A stretch of 64,000 bases of DNA from CAG-390 sp045636385 (GCA_045636385.1 JAZTXK010000055.1:1-64000); one strand, 5' to 3'; shown: positions 9,226-18,040, numbered from the stretch's first letter. Notes: a model not told the origin generated them from the sequence alone. Made by a program: numbers and translations.

Positions 9226-9609
9226 CTACGTCAGATTCTCTTTTTTAACTCTTACCGCACCTTTGAAATAGTTCACAAGAAGAACGACCGAGCAAGCAAT
9301 CGACAGCCAATCTGCGAGCCCGACAGCTTTGAGCGTTATCCACAGCGAATTGCAGACAATCACAGCAAGCAAACAGAAGATCGTCTGCATCCCGGAAATC
9401 CCCGCGAGCATTTTCTGTTTTTCGTCATCATCGCGGTATTTTATTCCCATAATGCCGGTTATGAGCATAGCCACATGATTGATAAACGAAAACGTAAACT
9501 GCGCGGGACCTGCAAGACCGCCTCGTAAGATAATATAGGTTTCAAAAATCAGGCTGTAACCCGCGATGACGATCATAAGTATACAAGCGTATTTGATGAT
9601 ATTTTTCAT
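9226..9609 (-). CDS. hypothetical four-helix membrane protein, first gene of sigma operon
   Basis: 127 residues with four predicted membrane helices and a short loop containing RDDDEKQK between helices 2 and 3. The ATG at 9609 has AAAGGAG 7 bases upstream and is preferred over the ATG at 9639. No family recognised. First in the order 9226, zinc-ribbon protein, sigma factor, large membrane protein. Confidence 0.7.
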   Translation of the reverse strand: MKNIIKYACILMIVIAGYSLIFETYIILRGGLAGPAQFTFSFINHVAMLITGIMGIKYRDDDEKQKMLAGISGMQTIFCLLAVIVCNSLWITLKAVGLADWLSIACSVVLLVNYFKGAVRVKKENLT

Positions 9610-9644
9610 AATATTGCTCCTTTCAAAATGTCTTTTCACTTTAA

Positions 9645-9672
9645 TAGTAGTAAAACGAACGGAAAGGTTACA
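9645..9672 (-). promoter_or_regulatory. possible ECF-sigma promoter
   Basis: On the minus strand, TGTAAC (9667-9672), 16 bases, then CTACTA (9645-9650). A TGTAAC-N16-CxxCTA arrangement resembles autoregulated ECF promoters of Bacillota, and no good TTGACA/TATAAT pair is visible in the preceding 120 bases. Tentative. Confidence 0.4.
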
Positions 9673-9742
9673 GCGATTTTGAAACTTTTTTGATTTTTAC
9701 AATATAATAATATCATATTTTGACGATCGTGTCAAGAAAAAA

Positions 9743-9767
9743 CGCCGCCCGAAAAGTTCGGGCGGCG
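9743..9767 (-). terminator. terminator after ACT-domain gene
   Basis: Perfect stem CGCCGCCCGAA / TTCGGGCGGCG with a 3-base loop, followed on the minus strand by TTTTTTC, 13 bases past the ACT gene stop. Textbook intrinsic terminator. Confidence 0.92.
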
Positions 9768-9779
9768 GTGGATTTAATT

Positions 9780-10202
9780 TCAGAACAGATCTTCCTGATT
9801 TGCGGTCTTAATTCCCGCGCCTGCGAGGGCGGCGGATGCTACGGCGTTGTCGTCAACGCGGAAGATCATATACGCGTGTCCGTCGGGGGCGAGGAAGGCG
9901 TAGGTGTATTCCACGATAACGTGCGCGTCGGCGAGGACCTCGAGGATGGTTGCCATACTGCCGGGTCTGTCCTCGATCTCGGTTGCGAGAACGTCGGTAA
10001 CGGTTGTGATATAGCCGCCGTTCTTGAGAATTGAATCGGTATGCTTGGGATCGTCGCAGATGATGCGGAGGATTCCGAAATCCTGCGTGTCCGCAATCGA
10101 GAGGGCGCGGATGTTGATGCCGTTGTCGGCAATATAGCGCGTGCAGAATGCAAGCGCGCCCTTTTTATTTTCAATAAATACGGAAATTTGTTTTACGCTC
10201 AT
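9780..10202 (-). CDS. tandem ACT-domain protein paired with phenylacetate-CoA ligase
   Basis: 140 residues: two ACT domains (about 1-70 and 71-140). The first opens with KQISVFIENKKG and the second with DVLATEIEDRPGSMATIL, each with the Gly-containing ligand loop typical of amino-acid-binding ACT folds. No catalytic domain. The start at 10202 has GAAAGGAG upstream. It follows the phenylacetate-CoA ligase gene on the same strand, a pairing repeated in many anaerobes; in this family the ACT protein is thought to sense an amino acid, probably aromatic. The 229-base gap to the ligase gene contains palindromes, so co-transcription is likely but not certain. Confidence 0.85.
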   Translation of the reverse strand: MSVKQISVFIENKKGALAFCTRYIADNGINIRALSIADTQDFGILRIICDDPKHTDSILKNGGYITTVTDVLATEIEDRPGSMATILEVLADAHVIVEYTYAFLAPDGHAYMIFRVDDNAVASAALAGAGIKTANQEDLF

Positions 10203-10431
10203 TTTTGAAACTCCTTTCAATCGTGAAGTTTATGACCAATTGTATAATTACACAATTTTCAATAAAATCCGTTTTTTCGGTGGCTTTGCCAACGAAAAAA
10301 CACCGCCAAGGCGAGCAGGGCGAGCCCGCGCGCCGAGGGGAGCCGTCAAAATCCTTGATTTTGGCGGCGGCGATAAGCGCGCGTATCCCGCCGTGCGGGG
10401 CTTCAATTGTAAAACGCAGTTTTACAATTGG
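10203..10431. repeat. intergenic cluster of palindromes
   Basis: Non-coding gap holding several adjacent inverted repeats. One stem of GTTTTTTCG/CGAAAAAAC (about 10270-10301) encloses an inner TGGC/GCCA. A second pairs CCGTCAAAATC with GATTTTGGCGG (about 10341-10366). A third pairs CAATTGTAAAAC with GTTTTACAATTG (10412-10438), reaching the ligase stop. The same style of hairpin cluster appears near 44376 and 45429. Confidence 0.6.
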
Positions 10432-11745
10432 TTAATCGTGCAGTTTTCTCTTGTCGATAACGCGGACAGCCTTGCCCTCGCTTCGGGTGATGCTCTTGGG
10501 AGCAACGAGATGTACCTTCGGATTGATGCCGAGCATCGTCTTTATTGCCTCGGCGAGAGATCTTTCCTTGATCGCAAGATCCTTGACGGTATCCGAGAAC
10601 TGCTCGGGATTCAGCTCAACGTAAATGTCGAGGGTGTCGTTATTCTTGACGCGGTCGACCTCGATGAGGTAGTTGGGGGAGTAGCCCTCGTTCAGAAGAA
10701 CGGTTTCGATTTGGGAGGGGAATACGTTTACACCGCGGATGATGAGCATATCGTCGCTTCTGCCCATCGGCTTTGCCATCTTGACAAGCGTTCTGCCGCA
10801 GGAGCACTGCTTGCGGGAAAGGATACAGATATCGCGGGTGCGGTAACGGAGAAGGGGGAAGCCTTCCTTATCGAGGTTGGTGAATACAAGCTCGCCCTTC
10901 GAGCCCTCGGGGAGAACCTCGCCGGTTTCGGGGTCGATGATCTCGGCGAAGAAGTGGTCCTCATTGATATGCATACCGCTCTGTGCCTCGCATTCAAACG
11001 CAACGCCGGGACCGGTGGTTTCGGTCAGACCGTAAATATCGAACGCCTTGATTCCGAGCGCCTTTTCGATATCGCGGCGCATTTCCTCCGTCCAAGGCTC
11101 TGCGCCGAAGATGCCTGCCTTGAGGTCGAGGTCGTCGGGGGAGATGCCCATTTCCTTGAGAGTTTCGCCGATATATGCGGCATAGGAGGGGGTGCAGCAG
11201 AGGATTGTGGAGTGGAGATCCTGCATAAACTGGATCTGACGGTCGGTGCTGCCCGAGGACATCGGGAGAGTCAGACATCCTAACTTGTGCGAGCCGCCGT
11301 TGAGACCCGCGCCGCCCGTGAAGAGTCCGTAGCCGTATGCGACCTGACAAACGTCCTCCTTTGTAGCGCCCGCGGCGGTCAGCGCACGTGCACAGCAATC
11401 CTCCCAAAGGTCGATATCATTCTGCGTATAGTAAGCAACGACACGCTTGCCTGTCGTGCCCGAGGTGGAATGGATTCGGACGCAGTTCTTGAGATCAGTT
11501 CCGAGAAGGCCGTAGGGGTAGGCGTCGCGGAGATCGGATTTGGTGAGGAAGGGAAGCTTATGAAGATCGTCAATGCTTTTTATATCATCGGGCGATACAC
11601 CCTTTGCATCCATCAGGTCGCGGTAATATTTCACGTTTTCGTAAACGCGCTTGACCTGCTTAACTAACTTTTCTGATTGAAGCGCCCGCATTTCGTCGCG
11701 CGGCATAGTTTCAATTTCTTTTTGGTAGTATTTTTGTTCTGCCAT
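10432..11745 (-). CDS. paaK: phenylacetate-CoA ligase family protein
   Basis: 437 residues, the usual length for the family. Adenylate-forming motifs in order: the P-loop SGTTGKRV (about residue 95), YGLTETTG (about 240), YRTRDI (about 310) and the hinge/C-terminal GRSDDMLIIRGVNVFP (about 335-350). The reaction joins phenylacetate or another aryl acetate to CoA using ATP, in the cytoplasm. The ATG at 11745 is inside the leader transcript; the frame to 11919 runs through the T-box and is rejected. The upstream T-box places it under amino-acid control, and the downstream ACT protein fits an aromatic amino acid role. In anaerobes such ligases can feed reductive synthesis of phenylalanine from phenylacetate, which the T-box logic would favour. 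Confidence 0.85.
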   Translation of the reverse strand: MAEQKYYQKEIETMPRDEMRALQSEKLVKQVKRVYENVKYYRDLMDAKGVSPDDIKSIDDLHKLPFLTKSDLRDAYPYGLLGTDLKNCVRIHSTSGTTGKRVVAYYTQNDIDLWEDCCARALTAAGATKEDVCQVAYGYGLFTGGAGLNGGSHKLGCLTLPMSSGSTDRQIQFMQDLHSTILCCTPSYAAYIGETLKEMGISPDDLDLKAGIFGAEPWTEEMRRDIEKALGIKAFDIYGLTETTGPGVAFECEAQSGMHINEDHFFAEIIDPETGEVLPEGSKGELVFTNLDKEGFPLLRYRTRDICILSRKQCSCGRTLVKMAKPMGRSDDMLIIRGVNVFPSQIETVLLNEGYSPNYLIEVDRVKNNDTLDIYVELNPEQFSDTVKDLAIKERSLAEAIKTMLGINPKVHLVAPKSITRSEGKAVRVIDKRKLHD

Positions 11746-11804
11746 TTTTGTGGTTTCCTTTCTTTTTGAGCAATTTGCTCGTTCTGGGGCTCGGAGTAAA
11801 GGAC

Positions 11805-12087
11805 AAACAAAAACGTCCTCTGCATCCGAAAAAGAATACAGAGGACGAGAAATTTTATCCCGTGGTACCACCTCAGTTCGCCGTCCTCTCACGAAGACGA
11901 CCTTTTCAGGTACTTTCATACCTTAGTTCTGTGACGGGAACACCCGTTGCATCCTACTACGGAACTCTCCGATTCAGCGCACTGCTAACAAAATGAATTC
12001 GAGAGGGATTGCCCCATTGCCTCGCACCAACCGACAACTCTCTGAAGGGTTACTCCAACCTACTACTTTTTGGTCTTCGCATTTGAT
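11805..12087 (-). promoter_or_regulatory. T-box riboswitch leader
   Basis: Read on the minus strand. Stem I has AGTAGTA, the AGAGA bulge and GGTTGGTGCGA in the distal loop. The specifier region near 11994-12002 reads GAATTCA; the triplet after GAA is TTC followed by A, a phenylalanine codon (the A would pair with tRNA U33). The T-box GGTGGTACCACGG is at about 11860-11872, and a terminator stem GTCCTCTG...CAGAGGAC (11815-11846) is followed by GTTTTTG. Uncharged tRNA should favour read-through into paaK. Phe specificity is inferred from the specifier reading. Confidence 0.88.
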
Positions 12088-12093
12088 GGGGAT

Positions 12094-12122
12094 ATTATAG
12101 CACAATAATATGTGCTTGTCAA
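12094..12122 (-). promoter_or_regulatory. promoter of T-box transcript
   Basis: Perfect consensus on the minus strand: TTGACA (12117-12122), 17-base spacer, TATAAT (12094-12099), just ahead of stem I of the T-box. Confidence 0.85.
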
Positions 12123-12179
12123 TAGTTTTGCGAAAAATATTATGCAGCTTTGAATAAATTTTGAAAAGGTTTGGCGTGC

Positions 12180-14363
12180 TTAATCTCTCGGTCTCCACTT
12201 ATCGGGAGTGGTGGCGAGGTTGAGCTTGGGATCGTCAATGCTTAAAACCTGTGGCATACCTTCGTAGATTTGGTACAGACCGTAGGAAAGTGCGCGCTCG
12301 TATAGGTCGCGGTTGTAATTTTCGTAGGTGTCGCTATACTTTTCTTCCACGTGATTGCGGACGGCAAGCGTCAGCGCAGTTCTTTCTGCCATCGGAACTG
12401 CCTTGCCCTCGTCGGACTTCTGGAAGAAATCGTAGAGCAGGCTGACGATATTATCCTTTATTGCGTTGCTGCTGTATGCTTCGGTGAGCGCGTATGAATG
12501 CGCAAATTCGGGGATGAGGCGGAGTTTTGCGATCCGCTGTGCCTGTTCGGGTCCCGCGAGAGCCGCCGCGGCGTCGAAGAGCTCGAATCCGCGGGTAACG
12601 AGCTCGGTTTCTTCGATATTCACGCCGTAATCGAGATATTTCGACCAATCAACATTCTCGTAATTCTTTATCATATCAAGCGTCAGGTCTGCGGGAAGCG
12701 TGCGGTTCGTGCGGTCGATCTTGTGGGCGTAGATGGTCAGCGCGAATTTATCATGGATTCCGAAATGCTTATCTTCAACTATCTGCTGACCGAGGTCGAT
12801 GTATTCGCGGATGTATTTCCATCCCTTGCCGTAATAGTCGCGCAGGAATTCGTCGATGTAATTCCAATATTCCTCCTCCGACATATAGGGGTTCCAAAGG
12901 ATCTTTGCCATTATGTAGGAACGGAGCTCGGGGAAGTCGCAGGTCTCGGAGAAGAAGTTGCCCTCCTCGTAAACGCCGATGACGTGGTTGTCCGCGAAGA
13001 ATTTAGCATTCTGCAGGAGAACGTTGAAGTTGGGGAAGAATGTGACCGACTCAACGTAATTCGTGGTGTAATCCCAGACGTAGAGCTTGTCGCTGACCTT
13101 TGCCCAATCCGAAATATCCTCGGAGATCGTCTTTTCGCTTCCCGCCATTGCGTAAACGTCCTTGCAGGTGCCGAGAGGATGCGAGAAGCAGCACTCGATT
13201 GTGCAGAAGCGGATTATGACGTTATCTGCGGGCGGAGTTTTGCAGATGCTTCTGGTGTGGTGGTATGCAAGGGTATCGAATTTGAGATCGGGATAATCCT
13301 TTGCAAATTCCTCGGCAACCGCGTTGACGAAGCGAATCTGTGCGCCCGAATATGCGCCTTCTTCTTCATAGATCTTCTTGCATTCCGAACACATACAAGG
13401 CTTCTGCGCCGTGCCGTTATCGGGCTGGGAGATCGAGATGATCTTGGCATCGGGACGGTCTTTGAGAAGGGAACGAACCTTTTCTTTGACAAGATTCAGC
13501 ACGTCGGGGTTGGAAAGACAGGGCTGAGCTCCCCAAGTGTTCTGACGTGTGCCGTCCTCGTTAAGCGCGAAATATTCGGGATGGTCGGCAAAATACTCTT
13601 TTACCGAGATCCATTGTTCAAGTGTATGAACAAAACCGCCGACGTACTCGACCTTTCCGCCGTATTCCGCGGGGGTGTTGTTATACATACCGTTCGCCTT
13701 GAGCTTCGGCTGAAAGTTGTTTTGTCTTGACGTTATAAAGTCTATATCGCGGTATTCGAAGACGGGTATCTGCTCGTCGCGCTCGATAGGCTGAACGCCG
13801 AGTGTGTCGCGCTTCGGGATCTTCTCAAAATCCGAGGCGTAAAAACGGCATCCGAGATATTCCTCGAGGAAGGTGTAAACGCCGTAAAGCGCACCGCGCA
13901 CACCGCTGCCCGCGATGAAGAGCTTTTTGCCTACGGTTTCGATAACGAATCCCTCGTCGCCGAGCTTTGCGGTATCAAACTGTCCCTCCGCCGAGCGGTT
14001 GGTGTAGCCGACGAGGATTTCGAATTCACCCGCGGGTTCGGCATCTGTCTTGATCGGGATCTGAACGCCCGAGATCTTCGCGATGTAGCTGCGAAGCTCG
14101 CTTGCGGCTTTCATATTCGCATCCGTCGAGTTTTCGGGGCGGATGATGGTGTATTCCGAAATATTATTCTGTACAAACACAAGCGTATCCTCCTTGATGA
14201 TAAAAGGTTCTTCGGTTTCTTCGGGTTCGGCTGTGGTTTCGGGTTCGGCGGTGGTGATGCCGAAGCCTTCGCCGGTCGTTTCTTCGGTTACGTCGGCAGG
14301 TGAGCAGGCAACCGCGCCGAAGAGCATTATAAAGGTCAAAAGACCGCAAATAAATCGTTTCAT
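12180..14363 (-). CDS. DUF4838 surface lipoprotein, glycosidase-like
   Basis: 727 residues. The N-terminus is a lipoprotein signal ending in GAVAC (Cys near residue 20), followed by a Glu/Thr-rich linker. Residues about 65-180 resemble the alpha/beta domain that precedes the barrel in GH20-type glycosidases. Residues about 200-490 match DUF4838, with conserved SISQPDNG, CMCSEC and TLAYHHTR segments. Such proteins occur in polysaccharide-use loci and probably act on extracellular glycans, but the activity is not established. It starts at 14363, sharing one base with the upstream kinase-like gene (TGATG). Confidence 0.8.
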   Translation of the reverse strand: MKRFICGLLTFIMLFGAVACSPADVTEETTGEGFGITTAEPETTAEPEETEEPFIIKEDTLVFVQNNISEYTIIRPENSTDANMKAASELRSYIAKISGVQIPIKTDAEPAGEFEILVGYTNRSAEGQFDTAKLGDEGFVIETVGKKLFIAGSGVRGALYGVYTFLEEYLGCRFYASDFEKIPKRDTLGVQPIERDEQIPVFEYRDIDFITSRQNNFQPKLKANGMYNNTPAEYGGKVEYVGGFVHTLEQWISVKEYFADHPEYFALNEDGTRQNTWGAQPCLSNPDVLNLVKEKVRSLLKDRPDAKIISISQPDNGTAQKPCMCSECKKIYEEEGAYSGAQIRFVNAVAEEFAKDYPDLKFDTLAYHHTRSICKTPPADNVIIRFCTIECCFSHPLGTCKDVYAMAGSEKTISEDISDWAKVSDKLYVWDYTTNYVESVTFFPNFNVLLQNAKFFADNHVIGVYEEGNFFSETCDFPELRSYIMAKILWNPYMSEEEYWNYIDEFLRDYYGKGWKYIREYIDLGQQIVEDKHFGIHDKFALTIYAHKIDRTNRTLPADLTLDMIKNYENVDWSKYLDYGVNIEETELVTRGFELFDAAAALAGPEQAQRIAKLRLIPEFAHSYALTEAYSSNAIKDNIVSLLYDFFQKSDEGKAVPMAERTALTLAVRNHVEEKYSDTYENYNRDLYERALSYGLYQIYEGMPQVLSIDDPKLNLATTPDKWRPRD

Positions 14364-14851
14364 CAGGGTAATCTCCTTAAAAATTCATCTGCTTCGGATC
14401 TTGATTTGAAAATAATGATATTCTTTTCCTTATATTTTTCAAGCAGCAGGGTGACCTTTGGGCGGCTTTCTTCGTTATATTTTTTGATGAATTCAATAAA
14501 TTCAAGGTCAGGTTCGGTTTCGACCCACGGCATATCCGCGCGCGGTTTTCCTCGTCGCTCTTCGATTCCCGAAAGACAGACGTCTGCGGGAAAGTCGAGG
14601 AAGATGACGGTGTCGCAGGCTTCCATTCGAAGCTCGAGCGTTGAGCCGTAATTGCCGTCGATTATCCATTCGGGAAGCGCGACCGTTTCGCGGAGTGCGG
14701 CGCGGAATTCCTCCTTCGGCTTCGTCGTGCGGTCGGGGTTCCAGTACATCATATCAAGGTAGTGAAGCGGCAGACGAGTCTTTTCCGCCAACGCGCGGGC
14801 AAAGGTGCTCTTGCCGCTGCCGGGGCAGCCGATTATCATAATGCGTTTCAA
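14363..14851 (-). CDS. P-loop adenylate kinase-like / topology-modulation family protein
   Basis: 162 residues. Walker A is GCPGSGKST at residues 8-16. The following LHYLDMMYWNP and WIIDGNYGSTL segments match the FlaR/YnaI-type kinase-like family often annotated as DNA topology modulation protein. The role is unclear; a small-molecule kinase is possible. Its own promoter lies upstream and it is translationally coupled to the DUF4838 gene. Confidence 0.75.
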   Translation of the reverse strand: MKRIMIIGCPGSGKSTFARALAEKTRLPLHYLDMMYWNPDRTTKPKEEFRAALRETVALPEWIIDGNYGSTLELRMEACDTVIFLDFPADVCLSGIEERRGKPRADMPWVETEPDLEFIEFIKKYNEESRPKVTLLLEKYKEKNIIIFKSRSEADEFLRRLP

Positions 14852-14878
14852 GCCATCACCTCCGAGGGCTTTTTCTTT

Positions 14879-14907
14879 ATTATATCAAACGGACTAAAGT
14901 TTGTCAA
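14879..14907 (-). promoter_or_regulatory. promoter for kinase-like and DUF4838 genes
   Basis: Minus strand TTGACA (14902-14907), 17-base spacer, TATAAT (14879-14884). It is back to back with the plus-strand promoter at 14916. Confidence 0.8.
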
Positions 14908-14915
14908 GGAAACAC

Positions 14916-14944
14916 TTGATTTTTTTGGCTTTTTGTGATATTAT
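14916..14944 (+). promoter_or_regulatory. promoter of aldolase-GH172 operon
   Basis: TTGATT (14916-14921), 17-base spacer, TATTAT (14939-14944), 31 bases before the aldolase start. Somewhat weaker than consensus. Confidence 0.6.
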
Positions 14945-14975
14945 TATCGTATATGTACTTATAGGGAGAAAAGTA

Positions 14976-15752
14976 ATGAATATTCTTCGTGAAAAAATCA
15001 AAAAGGGCGAGAAGACCTGCGGTACGCTCGTCAGCCTTACAGATCCCGCGCTTTGCGAGATCATGGGCATCGTTGGATATGACTATATATGGATTGATAT
15101 GGAGCACACTTATATGTCGTATAAGGAGGTGCTCTGCCACCTGAACGCGGCGCGCTCGGTCGGCGCGGCTTCTGTTGTAAGACTGCCGCAGAACGACCTT
15201 ACCGTCACCAAAAAGATTCTCGAAATGGGTCCCGAGGGCATTATTTTCCCGATGATGCGCACGCCCGAGGAGGTTCGCGAGATGATTGGCGCGACTCTTT
15301 ATCCGCCCCACGGCACGCGCGGCTTCGGCCCTATGAGAGCCATCCGCTACGGCGAGACCGATTGCAAATACTACACCGACGAGGAAAGCCTTGAGCTTTG
15401 CCGCTTTATGCAGATCGAGCACGTGGAATGCGTTGAAAATCTTGAAGAGATCGTCAAGATTCCCTATATCGACGGCTTTATCTTCGGCCCGAACGATCTT
15501 TCGGGTTCACTCGGTGAGCTTGGCAACGTTTTCGGCGAGAAGACGATGGAACAGATCCGCCGCGCGCTGAAGATCGTCAAGGAAAACGGCAAATACGTCG
15601 GACTTGCAACCGGCGACCTTCGCCCCGAAACGCTCCGCTTCTGGTCCGAGCTCGGAATTGATATGATGACCGTCGGCGCGGATTGGAATTTCGTTTTCGA
15701 TGCGGCGAAGAATACAAGAAAACTCCTTCAGCAGTATCACATGGAGGCGTAA
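14976..15752 (+). CDS. HpcH/HpaI-family aldolase
   Basis: 258 residues from the ATG at 14976, which follows AGGGAGAA; the upstream ATG at 14901 falls within the promoter. A TIM barrel of the class II pyruvate aldolase family is shown by DMEHTYMS near residue 45, VVRLP near 72, the metal Glu in IEHVE near 150 and the metal Asp in FGPNDLSGS near 176. These enzymes split or form 4-hydroxy-2-oxo acids to give pyruvate and an aldehyde. First gene of a five-gene plus-strand set with a sialidase-fold protein, two phosphoesterases and GH172, so a sugar-acid breakdown role is plausible. Confidence 0.85.
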   Translation: MNILREKIKKGEKTCGTLVSLTDPALCEIMGIVGYDYIWIDMEHTYMSYKEVLCHLNAARSVGAASVVRLPQNDLTVTKKILEMGPEGIIFPMMRTPEEVREMIGATLYPPHGTRGFGPMRAIRYGETDCKYYTDEESLELCRFMQIEHVECVENLEEIVKIPYIDGFIFGPNDLSGSLGELGNVFGEKTMEQIRRALKIVKENGKYVGLATGDLRPETLRFWSELGIDMMTVGADWNFVFDAAKNTRKLLQQYHMEA

Positions 15753-15753
15753 A

Positions 15754-16701
15754 ATGAAGATTTTACGTCAAGAATTTATTTTCGGCGAGCCGCTTCCGAC
15801 TCCCGAATGCCACGCTTCAACCATACTTGTTCGCGAGGACGGCAAAAAGCTTGCGGCTTGGTTCGCGGGAACGAAGGAGGCAAATCCCGACGTTCTCATC
15901 TTTGTCAGCCGCTTTGACGGTGAGAGCTGGAGCGAGCCGTTCGCAGTTACTCCCGAGGTTGGAATTCAGCACTGGAATCCCGTTCTTTTCGAAATGAACG
16001 GCGAGGTCGTGCTCTTTTACAAAATGGGTTATCCTATCGCAGAGTGGCACACGAGATACATAACCTCAAAGGATTTCGGCGAAAGCTGGTCGGAGCCTTG
16101 CGAGCTTGTCGCGGGTGACGTAAGCGGCGGCAGAGGTCCCGACAAGAACAAGCCGATCCGCATATCGAACGGCAACATACTTGCTCCCGGTTCGACAGAG
16201 AAGGGCCCGTGGCGTTGCTTTGTCGATATTTTCGACGGCAAGGAATGGCGCAAGCGCGACTTACCCGTTGAGCTTGAAAATGCCGAAAAGGTCAACGTCA
16301 TTCAGCCCACGCTGTGGGAGAGCGAGGCGGGCAATATCCACGCGCTAGTGCGCTCGAATATCGGCAGGATCTACCGTTCGGATTCAAAGGATTACGGCGA
16401 AACGTGGTCGCCGATCTATCCCACGGATATGCCGAACAATAACAGCGGTATAGATTGCGTGAAGCTCTCGGACGGAAGAATCGTTCTGATTTGCAACCCG
16501 ATCGAAAAGAATTGGGGCCCCAGAACCCCGCTTTCTGTATTCGTATCGGAGGACAACGGAAAGAGCTTCAAAAAAGAGCTTGATCTTGAAACCGAGGAGG
16601 GCGGCTTTGCATATCCCTCCGTCATTGAGCTTGGCGGCATATTGCATATAGTTTATACTTATAACCGCAAAAAAATCGTCTGCGCCGAGATCGAATTATA
16701 A
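15754..16701 (+). CDS. sialidase-fold (BNR repeat) protein
   Basis: 315 residues, starting two bases after the aldolase stop. Three Asp-box motifs are visible: SKDFGESW (about residue 105), SKDYGETW (about 210) and SEDNGKSF (about 268). These mark the six-bladed propeller of exo-alpha-sialidases and related glycosidases. There is no signal peptide, so it should be cytoplasmic, acting on imported oligosaccharides. Length fits the small BNR_2 family rather than secreted multi-domain sialidases. True sialidase activity is uncertain. Confidence 0.8.
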   Translation: MKILRQEFIFGEPLPTPECHASTILVREDGKKLAAWFAGTKEANPDVLIFVSRFDGESWSEPFAVTPEVGIQHWNPVLFEMNGEVVLFYKMGYPIAEWHTRYITSKDFGESWSEPCELVAGDVSGGRGPDKNKPIRISNGNILAPGSTEKGPWRCFVDIFDGKEWRKRDLPVELENAEKVNVIQPTLWESEAGNIHALVRSNIGRIYRSDSKDYGETWSPIYPTDMPNNNSGIDCVKLSDGRIVLICNPIEKNWGPRTPLSVFVSEDNGKSFKKELDLETEEGGFAYPSVIELGGILHIVYTYNRKKIVCAEIEL

Positions 16702-16721
16702 TCAGAAAAGAGGACAGCATT

Positions 16722-17393
16722 TTGTTTAAAACCGAAGCACATCTTCATACGTATCCCGTATCCTCCTGCGCGAAGCTTACACCCGTCGAGCAGGTAAGAC
16801 TTTTCAAGGAAGCGGGCTACGATACCATCATAGTTTCCGATCATTTCTCTCCCCATCATTTCAAGAAGCTCGGTGAGCATCTTACCTTTGCCGAAAAGGT
16901 AGACAAGCTCTGCGACGCTTATCTTGAGGCAAAGGCAGAGGGAGACCGTATCGGTCTGACCGTTCTTTTCTCGGTCGAACTCTCCTTCCATAAGAATCAC
17001 TATCTGCTCTACGGCGTAACGCGCGAGTTCCTTAAGCTGCGCGAGGATATTTTCGATATTGATATCGACGAGCTTTACGCGCACCTCAAGGCGCACGGCG
17101 TAACCATCATTCAGGCTCACTCCCACCGCGCCGAGAAGTGCGTACCGCACCCGCACCACGTTGACGGCTTTGAGATCAACTGCTGCCTCCGTAAGGAAAA
17201 TTACAACGAAAGAACTATGCAGGTCGCAAAGGAATACGGACTGCCGCTCACAATCGGCTCGGATTGCCACAGACCCGAGGACGTTGGCGTTTCGGCAACT
17301 TTGAGTGAAGAGAAGATCGAGAGCATCGAGCAGTATCTTGAGCTGATGCGCGCAAGAAAGCTCATACTTTCCATCGGCGGTGGCGCATTATGA
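16722..17393 (+). CDS. PHP-domain phosphoesterase
   Basis: 223 residues from a TTG start with AGAGGA seven bases upstream; no closer ATG or GTG fits. Metal-ligand motifs of PHP proteins are present: HLHT (residues 7-10), VSDHF (about 40), QAHSHR (about 132) and GSDCHRP (about 182). These proteins hydrolyse phosphomonoesters or nucleotides with a trinuclear metal centre. It overlaps the next gene as ATGA. Its place among carbohydrate genes suggests a sugar-phosphate or regulatory role, but the substrate is not readable. Confidence 0.8.
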   Translation: MFKTEAHLHTYPVSSCAKLTPVEQVRLFKEAGYDTIIVSDHFSPHHFKKLGEHLTFAEKVDKLCDAYLEAKAEGDRIGLTVLFSVELSFHKNHYLLYGVTREFLKLREDIFDIDIDELYAHLKAHGVTIIQAHSHRAEKCVPHPHHVDGFEINCCLRKENYNERTMQVAKEYGLPLTIGSDCHRPEDVGVSATLSEEKIESIEQYLELMRARKLILSIGGGAL

Positions 17394-18037
17394 TCTACTT
17401 TATAAGCGATATTCACGGCGACAGAAATATTGACGCGTTCAACGATTACGTCAAAAACGCAAAAGAGGACGATCTTCTGATCATCCTCGGCGATATTGAG
17501 CTTCATTTCCGCGATACCGATGAAAATCGCGAGTTTTCGAAGTATTTTGAGGAGTTGCCCTGCAAGATCGCGCTCGTTGACGGAAATCACGAGAATTTCG
17601 ATTATCTCTATTCCTTCCCCGAGGAGGAGTGGTGCGGCGGCAGAATTCACCGCATTTCGGATAAATTCATCCACCTTATGCGCGGCTACATCTTTGAGAT
17701 CGAGGGGCACACGTTCCTTACGATGGGAGGATGCAAGTCCTCGCAAAAGTGGTTCGATTGGGGACTCCGTTGGGAGCAGGAAAAGCCGACCGAAGATGAG
17801 ATCATCCGCGCTTACCGCAATCTAAAGGAGCACAAAAATAAGGTCGATTACGTTCTGACACACAAATACCGCATTGAAAATCCGAAAGCCAACCCGCTGA
17901 CGCAAAACGGATTTATGAATTTCGTTGACAATTGCGTTGAATTTAAGCATTGGTATTCGGGTCATTGGCACAGAACGCAGTATCTTGATGACAAACACAC
18001 CGTAGTATACAGAACTCTGACGAAATTGGAGGAATAA
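17390..18037 (+). CDS. calcineurin-like metallophosphoesterase
   Basis: 215 residues. The five family blocks are in order: DIHGD (residues 7-11), GDIE (about 39), GNHENF (about 67), LTHKY (about 155) and GHWHR (about 188). It is soluble, with no signal peptide, and small like the YfcE-type or ApaH-like groups. It overlaps the PHP gene by four bases (ATGA), so the two phosphoesterases are translationally coupled. Confidence 0.85.
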   Translation: MIYFISDIHGDRNIDAFNDYVKNAKEDDLLIILGDIELHFRDTDENREFSKYFEELPCKIALVDGNHENFDYLYSFPEEEWCGGRIHRISDKFIHLMRGYIFEIEGHTFLTMGGCKSSQKWFDWGLRWEQEKPTEDEIIRAYRNLKEHKNKVDYVLTHKYRIENPKANPLTQNGFMNFVDNCVEFKHWYSGHWHRTQYLDDKHTVVYRTLTKLEE

Positions 18038-18040
18038 ACA

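Noticed and set aside
10141..11283. 380-codon plus-strand frame opposite paaK and the ACT gene
   Set aside because: The paaK motifs and T-box are clearly on the minus strand; this frame runs through the palindrome cluster and shows no family.
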